Assembly: GCF_003050935.1 (NCBI RefSeq)
Contig: NZ_QAOX01000004.1
Coordinates: 124,001-188,000 of the forward strand
Direction of reading: 5' to 3'
Length of the DNA: 64,000 nucleotides
Origin: Luteibacter sp. OK325
GTDB taxonomy: Bacteria; Pseudomonadota; Gammaproteobacteria; Xanthomonadales; Rhodanobacteraceae
Of the stretch, positions 60,248 through 64,000 are shown one piece after another. The stretch's first letter is position 1; the number at the start of each line of letters is the position of its first letter. The notes beneath the pieces are model-generated. The model worked only from the letters and a program-made list of their open reading frames with translations. It was not told the origin of the DNA and ran no database searches. The position numbers and the translations under genes were made by a program.

Positions 60248-62430
60248 GCGGCATCGACCACGCAACGGAATCCGACACAGCCGGAGCGATCCTTGCCTGG
60301 TGACATGAGCAGGTATTTTCCGTGCTGATCGAGACGGTAGGCCTGCGGAAAATACCAATGCGAGGTCTGCGGCTGGTAGCTGCTTCCACCACGCAATACA
60401 GCAGCGCGGGTGTGTTCGTCGAGGAACTCGTCGGTCCACTGCCACACGTTGCCGACCAGGTCGAGCACGCCGAAGGGGCTGGCCGCCTCGGGAAAGGCAT
60501 CGACATCCGTCGGCGCGCGCAGTCGCCGGCCGCGATTCACGGCGGGAACGAGGTCATCGCGCCAGTCGTCACCCCACGGGTAACGACGCCCGTCGCTGCC
60601 CTGTGCGGCATATTGCCATTCCCATTCGTGCGGCAGACGCTTACCGGCCCAGGCGGCATACGCACGCGCATCCTCGATCCCAACCCATGTCACCGGCTTG
60701 TTCTCCCATCCGGCCGGCGGCTTGCCATCCACCCAATGAAGCAGGAAGTTGTGGGTGTCGAGCGGACGCCAATCCGTGCTGTCGAGGAAGACGGCGTACT
60801 GTGCATTGGTGACGGGCGTACGATCGATGTGGAAGGCGTCGATCTGCATGTGCCGACGGTGCCCACGACGCGCACTGCTCTCCCACGGGTACTGCACGTC
60901 GTTACCTTCCCACGTCTGCCCTTCGATCTCGACGCCGCCCACGACGAAGTCGAACGGGCCGGCAGGAATGGTCAGCATGCCTGCCGGCGCAGCGGCAACA
61001 CGTAAGGTCGCCGTCACTGGGCGCATGGTCTGCGGCAGGCTGCGCCACGTCGAGGACAAGGAAGCCAGAGGCGTGGCGGATGCTTCGCGCATCGTCGCCA
61101 GGAAACCGGCCAGACCATCGACCGAGGCGCCAGCTGCCAGCGCGACCACCGCGCCGAAGCCACGACCTTCCATTAGGAACGCCAGCACCGCCTTGCCGTC
61201 ATGGATTCGCGGTGAAAGTTCCACACCGTTCCAGGCGTCCATGTAGCGGGTGCCTTCGACATGGGGCACGGCGAGCTGTTCGCCGGCGACCACGTACTCC
61301 TGGCGATTCACCACGGTCCACAGCGTGTACGTCTCCGTCGGAAAGCGACTGGCAAACACGCCAGCCTGCTGGGTGCGTTCGTAGGGACGCCAGTCCATGC
61401 TGACCATGGCCGGAGCGAACTGCCGCTCGATGGTGGCGATGCGACGCAGCGACTCCGCATCACGTGGCGTCAGGCCGTTCCAGATGCCCCACACGTTCTC
61501 CCAGGCGTTGTAACCCACGCCGTTGAAAAAGATGTACTGGAGGTCGTGATTGCGATCGCGTCCCCAACGGTTCTCGTAGTTGATCATGTGGCGTGGTTCG
61601 AGCCACTTGAACTTCGCCACGGGTGGAATGACCTCGTTCGGCGCCTTCTTGCCCCAGCTCTGCACGTTCCAGATCAGCTGCTCTTCGGCACTGATCGTGG
61701 ACTCCGGCTGCAGCACCACGGGATGCCCCGCAGCATCGCAGGCGTCGAAAAATGCGCGCGGCACGCCGTTGTACGTGTCGCCATTGACGCCATCCGCACC
61801 CAGCGCCGCAACCAGCTTCGCCATCGCGTCCCAGTCACTCTCTTCCGCCGGGCGCGTCCCGTTGTCCCAGGGCATGGTGGGCAGGAAGACGCGGACGCCA
61901 CGCCGATGGAAATCGTCGACGGCGACGCGCAGCCCGTCCAGGCCACCGGGCAGGTCGAACGCGAGGTCGGTCTTGTTGCGATCGTCGATGCCGATGTTGG
62001 GATAGACGAACCAGATCAGCACGCTGTCGATCCCGCCAAAGCGGGCTTCGAGATCGTCCAGGTAGCGATCGACGGTGTAGCGCCCCGCCACCGGGTCGTA
62101 GAAGTAACGATCCTCCACCATCATCTGCGCGTGGACGAAGTTGCGCTGCGCCCACTGCAATTCGGGCCGGCGATAGTTGGCGTCGTCATAACCAATGCGC
62201 GTGAGATGTTCACGGCGCCAGTCGCGCAGTTCGCGTACCCAGTCGTCGGCACTGCCGTCCACGTCCATCTTCCAGTGGCCAATCTCGGCGAAGGGCCAGC
62301 CAGGGGCCTTGCCTGGCGTCGGCAGATAACGGCCGGTGGTCACGTGGGAGAACTTGAACTCGTGGGTGACCCGAGGGGTGTCGTCGTGGTCGTCAGGGGA
62401 CTGGGTCATGGCGGGAAACCTGGGGGTCAT
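60244..62430 (-). CDS. Glycosidase-like barrel fused to a SUMF1/FGE-fold domain
   Basis: This 728-aa protein is a rare fusion. Residues about 30-480 look like a TIM-barrel glycosyl-hydrolase-like region (VLIWFVYPNIGIDD, FLPTMPWDNGT, GADGVNGDTYNGV, FNGVGYNAWENVWGIW). Residues about 500-728 form a SUMF1 (formylglycine-generating-enzyme/EgtB-like) fold (GHRRHMQIDAFHIDRTPVTNAQYAVF, AWAGKRLPHEWEW, YPWGDDW, LDLVGNVWQWTDE, RGGSSY, GFRCV). The FGE active-site CxxxxC pair expected before the final GFRC is absent, so it is probably not a formylglycine enzyme. There is no signal peptide. The start at 62430 overlaps the serine hydrolase stop by 4 nt. Confidence 0.8.
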   Translation of the reverse strand: MTPRFPAMTQSPDDHDDTPRVTHEFKFSHVTTGRYLPTPGKAPGWPFAEIGHWKMDVDGSADDWVRELRDWRREHLTRIGYDDANYRRPELQWAQRNFVHAQMMVEDRYFYDPVAGRYTVDRYLDDLEARFGGIDSVLIWFVYPNIGIDDRNKTDLAFDLPGGLDGLRVAVDDFHRRGVRVFLPTMPWDNGTRPAEESDWDAMAKLVAALGADGVNGDTYNGVPRAFFDACDAAGHPVVLQPESTISAEEQLIWNVQSWGKKAPNEVIPPVAKFKWLEPRHMINYENRWGRDRNHDLQYIFFNGVGYNAWENVWGIWNGLTPRDAESLRRIATIERQFAPAMVSMDWRPYERTQQAGVFASRFPTETYTLWTVVNRQEYVVAGEQLAVPHVEGTRYMDAWNGVELSPRIHDGKAVLAFLMEGRGFGAVVALAAGASVDGLAGFLATMREASATPLASLSSTWRSLPQTMRPVTATLRVAAAPAGMLTIPAGPFDFVVGGVEIEGQTWEGNDVQYPWESSARRGHRRHMQIDAFHIDRTPVTNAQYAVFLDSTDWRPLDTHNFLLHWVDGKPPAGWENKPVTWVGIEDARAYAAWAGKRLPHEWEWQYAAQGSDGRRYPWGDDWRDDLVPAVNRGRRLRAPTDVDAFPEAASPFGVLDLVGNVWQWTDEFLDEHTRAAVLRGGSSYQPQTSHWYFPQAYRLDQHGKYLLMSPGKDRSGCVGFRCVVDAA

Positions 62431-63701
62431 GGAAGAGCATGGTAGACGAGGTCGTAGAACGGCCGCGCGAGGCGCGGCAGGTCCTTGCGACCGTCGTCGC
62501 GAGGCAGGTGCTGGAGCATGAGGATGGCGACCAGGTGCTCATGCGGATCGATCGTATACGTGGTCGATGCCGCGCCGGCCCAGCCGTATTGGCCTATCGA
62601 GCCGAGCTGGCCGCGACGGGCGGGATCGATCACCACGTAGCCCCCGATGCCGAAGCCCTCTCCCGCGTTGAACTGGGTCACCGGCGGGTCGAGCATGCCC
62701 AGGTGGTTGCGCATCATCCCCTCGACGGTCTTGCGCGCGAGGAGCCTGTGTCCAGCGTAGCGGCCGCCATCGAGCAGCATCTGGGCGAAATGCGCGTAGT
62801 CGTCCGCGGTGGAATACAGACCGCCTGCACCACTCATGTAGCGGTTCAGCGGCTCGCCGGGGTGCGCGGCGCTCGGACCGTCGGCGATCACGAGATGGCC
62901 GTCGTCCGCCATGCGGGTGATGTCGACCACACGGCCGCGACGGTCGGTTGGAATGCTGAAGCCCGTATCACGCATACCTAGCGGCGTGAAGATCCGCTCC
63001 TGCAGGAAGTCGGCGAACGGCTGCTTCGAAACGACTTCGACGACGCGCGCCACCAGTTCGAGCGAAGCGCCGTCGTAACCGAAGCGGGTGCCGGGGTCGG
63101 CCGCCAGGGGCACGCGGCTCATCCGTTCGGCAAAGCCGGCCAGATCGTTCGCGCCGTGGGGATCGATGCGCTCCATCAGCGTGACGGCCTCGTGCTCACC
63201 CGCCAGGCCTGCCGGGTAACCCGAGGTGTGCGTGAGGAGATCGTGCAGAGTGAGCTTGCGCGATGCGGCGCGCAGCGTCGGTGCCGTGGCCGTCCCACCC
63301 GTCATCACCTGCGGATGCTCGAAGCCAGGCAGCAGCTCAGCCAGTGGCGTGTCCAGCGACACCTTGCCCTCCTCCACCAGCATCATGACCGCTACCGACG
63401 TGACGGTCTTGGTCATCGAGTAGATGCGGAAGATGGCATCGCGCCGCATCGGCCGCTTGCGCGCGAGATCTTCGTAACCGTACGTGCCCACATCGACTAC
63501 GCGTCCATCGTGGACGATCAGCGTGACACCGCCGAGGTATCCTTCCGTCCCCGTGGCATCGCGCATGAACGTGTGCAGTGGGTCCAGCCTGTCTCTGGGC
63601 CACGCATCCGCCGCGATGGCCGCCGAAGCGCAGAGCAGCAGTCCCAGGCACAGCGAAGCCGCGCGCGAGGCGCGGCTTCGCCAGATCGATCGCTCGGTCA
63701 C
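62427..63701 (-). CDS. Exported serine hydrolase (beta-lactamase-fold / EstB-like)
   Basis: This 424-aa protein has a signal peptide (to about residue 31) and a class-C-beta-lactamase-type fold: the SxxK active-site motif SMTK, and YDG at the position where family members have YxN. It is probably an esterase or peptidase rather than a true beta-lactamase. A GTG start at 63701 overlaps the TonB receptor stop by 4 nt. In an arabinoside-use operon it may remove acyl (acetyl or feruloyl) decorations, which is inference. Confidence 0.88.
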   Translation of the reverse strand: MTERSIWRSRASRAASLCLGLLLCASAAIAADAWPRDRLDPLHTFMRDATGTEGYLGGVTLIVHDGRVVDVGTYGYEDLARKRPMRRDAIFRIYSMTKTVTSVAVMMLVEEGKVSLDTPLAELLPGFEHPQVMTGGTATAPTLRAASRKLTLHDLLTHTSGYPAGLAGEHEAVTLMERIDPHGANDLAGFAERMSRVPLAADPGTRFGYDGASLELVARVVEVVSKQPFADFLQERIFTPLGMRDTGFSIPTDRRGRVVDITRMADDGHLVIADGPSAAHPGEPLNRYMSGAGGLYSTADDYAHFAQMLLDGGRYAGHRLLARKTVEGMMRNHLGMLDPPVTQFNAGEGFGIGGYVVIDPARRGQLGSIGQYGWAGAASTTYTIDPHEHLVAILMLQHLPRDDGRKDLPRLARPFYDLVYHALP

Positions 63702-64000
63702 AGCGTGATCGTATAGGTCAGCGACGTGACGCGGCCACGGCCCGACCAGTAGTTCTGGTAGCCCGCCAGCTGCGACCAGCTGAGGATGTACTGCTTGTCG
63801 AGCAGGTTCTCCACGCCGAGCGACAGCTTGCCGTAGCGTTCCAGGTCGTAATTCACGCCCAGGTCGAACAGGGTGTATCCGTGCGTTTGCTCGCTGTAGC
63901 TGAAGGTCGCCCCGTCATAGGCGCGCGTATCGTTGCCCGACACGTGCCGCCCGAACAGCGAAGTGGCACCGAGCGTGGCGTCGCCGTGCGCCGAATAGTT
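63698..64000 (-). CDS. TonB-dependent receptor, C-terminal end (partial)
   Basis: The last 100 or so residues of an outer-membrane receptor run to the window edge (frame open at 64000). VSLGVENLLDKQYILSW-like and a final VTSLTYTITL strand are typical of TonB-dependent receptor barrels, including the C-terminal hydrophobic residue. ENLLDKQY is common in siderophore-type receptors, but coupling to glycosidase genes suggests a carbohydrate cargo. The signal peptide and plug lie outside the window. Confidence 0.85.
   Translation of the reverse strand, partial: NYSAHGDATLGATSLFGRHVSGNDTRAYDGATFSYSEQTHGYTLFDLGVNYDLERYGKLSLGVENLLDKQYILSWSQLAGYQNYWSGRGRVTSLTYTITL

Noticed and set aside
62427-63701. 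Antibiotic-resistance beta-lactamase
   Set aside because: The SxxK motif and fold are shared with esterases; the YxN motif is altered to YDG and the gene is embedded in a sugar-use operon.

Overview
The window is GC-rich and densely packed, with many genes joined by 4-nt ATGA or GTGA overlaps. It looks like a chromosomal segment of a gammaproteobacterium of the Xanthomonadales, probably Rhodanobacteraceae (Luteibacter/Dyella-like). This is an inference from the TonB receptor plus glycosidase loci, the RDD/SpoIIM/MoxR cluster, the secreted RHS pair and general protein character, not from a marker gene. No rRNA, tRNA, CRISPR array, insertion sequence or prophage was seen.

Layout. 1-2027: end of a soluble transhydrogenase, a decayed glucosaminidase remnant and a small unknown protein. 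2542-10116 (minus): a glycan-use operon, TonB-dependent receptor, GH92 alpha-mannosidase, GH2 glycosidase, with a perfect 12-bp palindrome upstream. 10926-13924 (minus): a compact three-gene operon encoding a small His/Asp-rich peptide, a membrane-bound GGDEF protein with a periplasmic helical-repeat region, and a methyltransferase that closely matches the stand-alone ('split') borosin peptide-backbone N-methyltransferases. This is the most novel system in the window. 14178: a MobA-like nucleotidyltransferase. 14778-22347 (minus): eight coupled genes, three RDD, SpoIIM, DUF4129, DUF4350, MoxR, DUF58. 22436: an orphan SMEK-domain protein. 23219-24656: an NmrA-type reductase and a beta-carbonic anhydrase.

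24694-39806 (minus) is a zinc-starvation locus. Two near-perfect Zur-box-like palindromes (38456-38480 and 39824-39844) sit about 20 nt upstream of a DUF2796 gene and of a secreted phospholipase-D-like gene. From DUF2796, twelve genes run without a gap larger than 40 nt: DUF2796, ABC ATPase, FtsX-like permease, DUF3299 lipoprotein, COG0523 GTPase, an unknown protein, an alpha/beta hydrolase, a ZIP transporter, three SPFH (HflK/HflC-like) proteins and a P1B-type ATPase.

39850-47217: a YbhGFSR-like ABC exporter with its outer-membrane factor and a divergent TetR/CecR-like repressor, with a clear inverted repeat in the shared promoter. 47322: a class-II UvrA-like protein. 49986-56890 (minus): a large secreted RHS/FN3 protein, a small secreted RHS-core gene broken by one missing base just before its variable tip, and a lipoprotein that could be its partner. 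57127: a CaiB/BaiF CoA-transferase. 58412-64000 (minus): a TonB receptor (partial), a serine hydrolase, a glycosidase-like/SUMF1 fusion and a GH127 beta-L-arabinofuranosidase, suggesting use of plant arabinosides.
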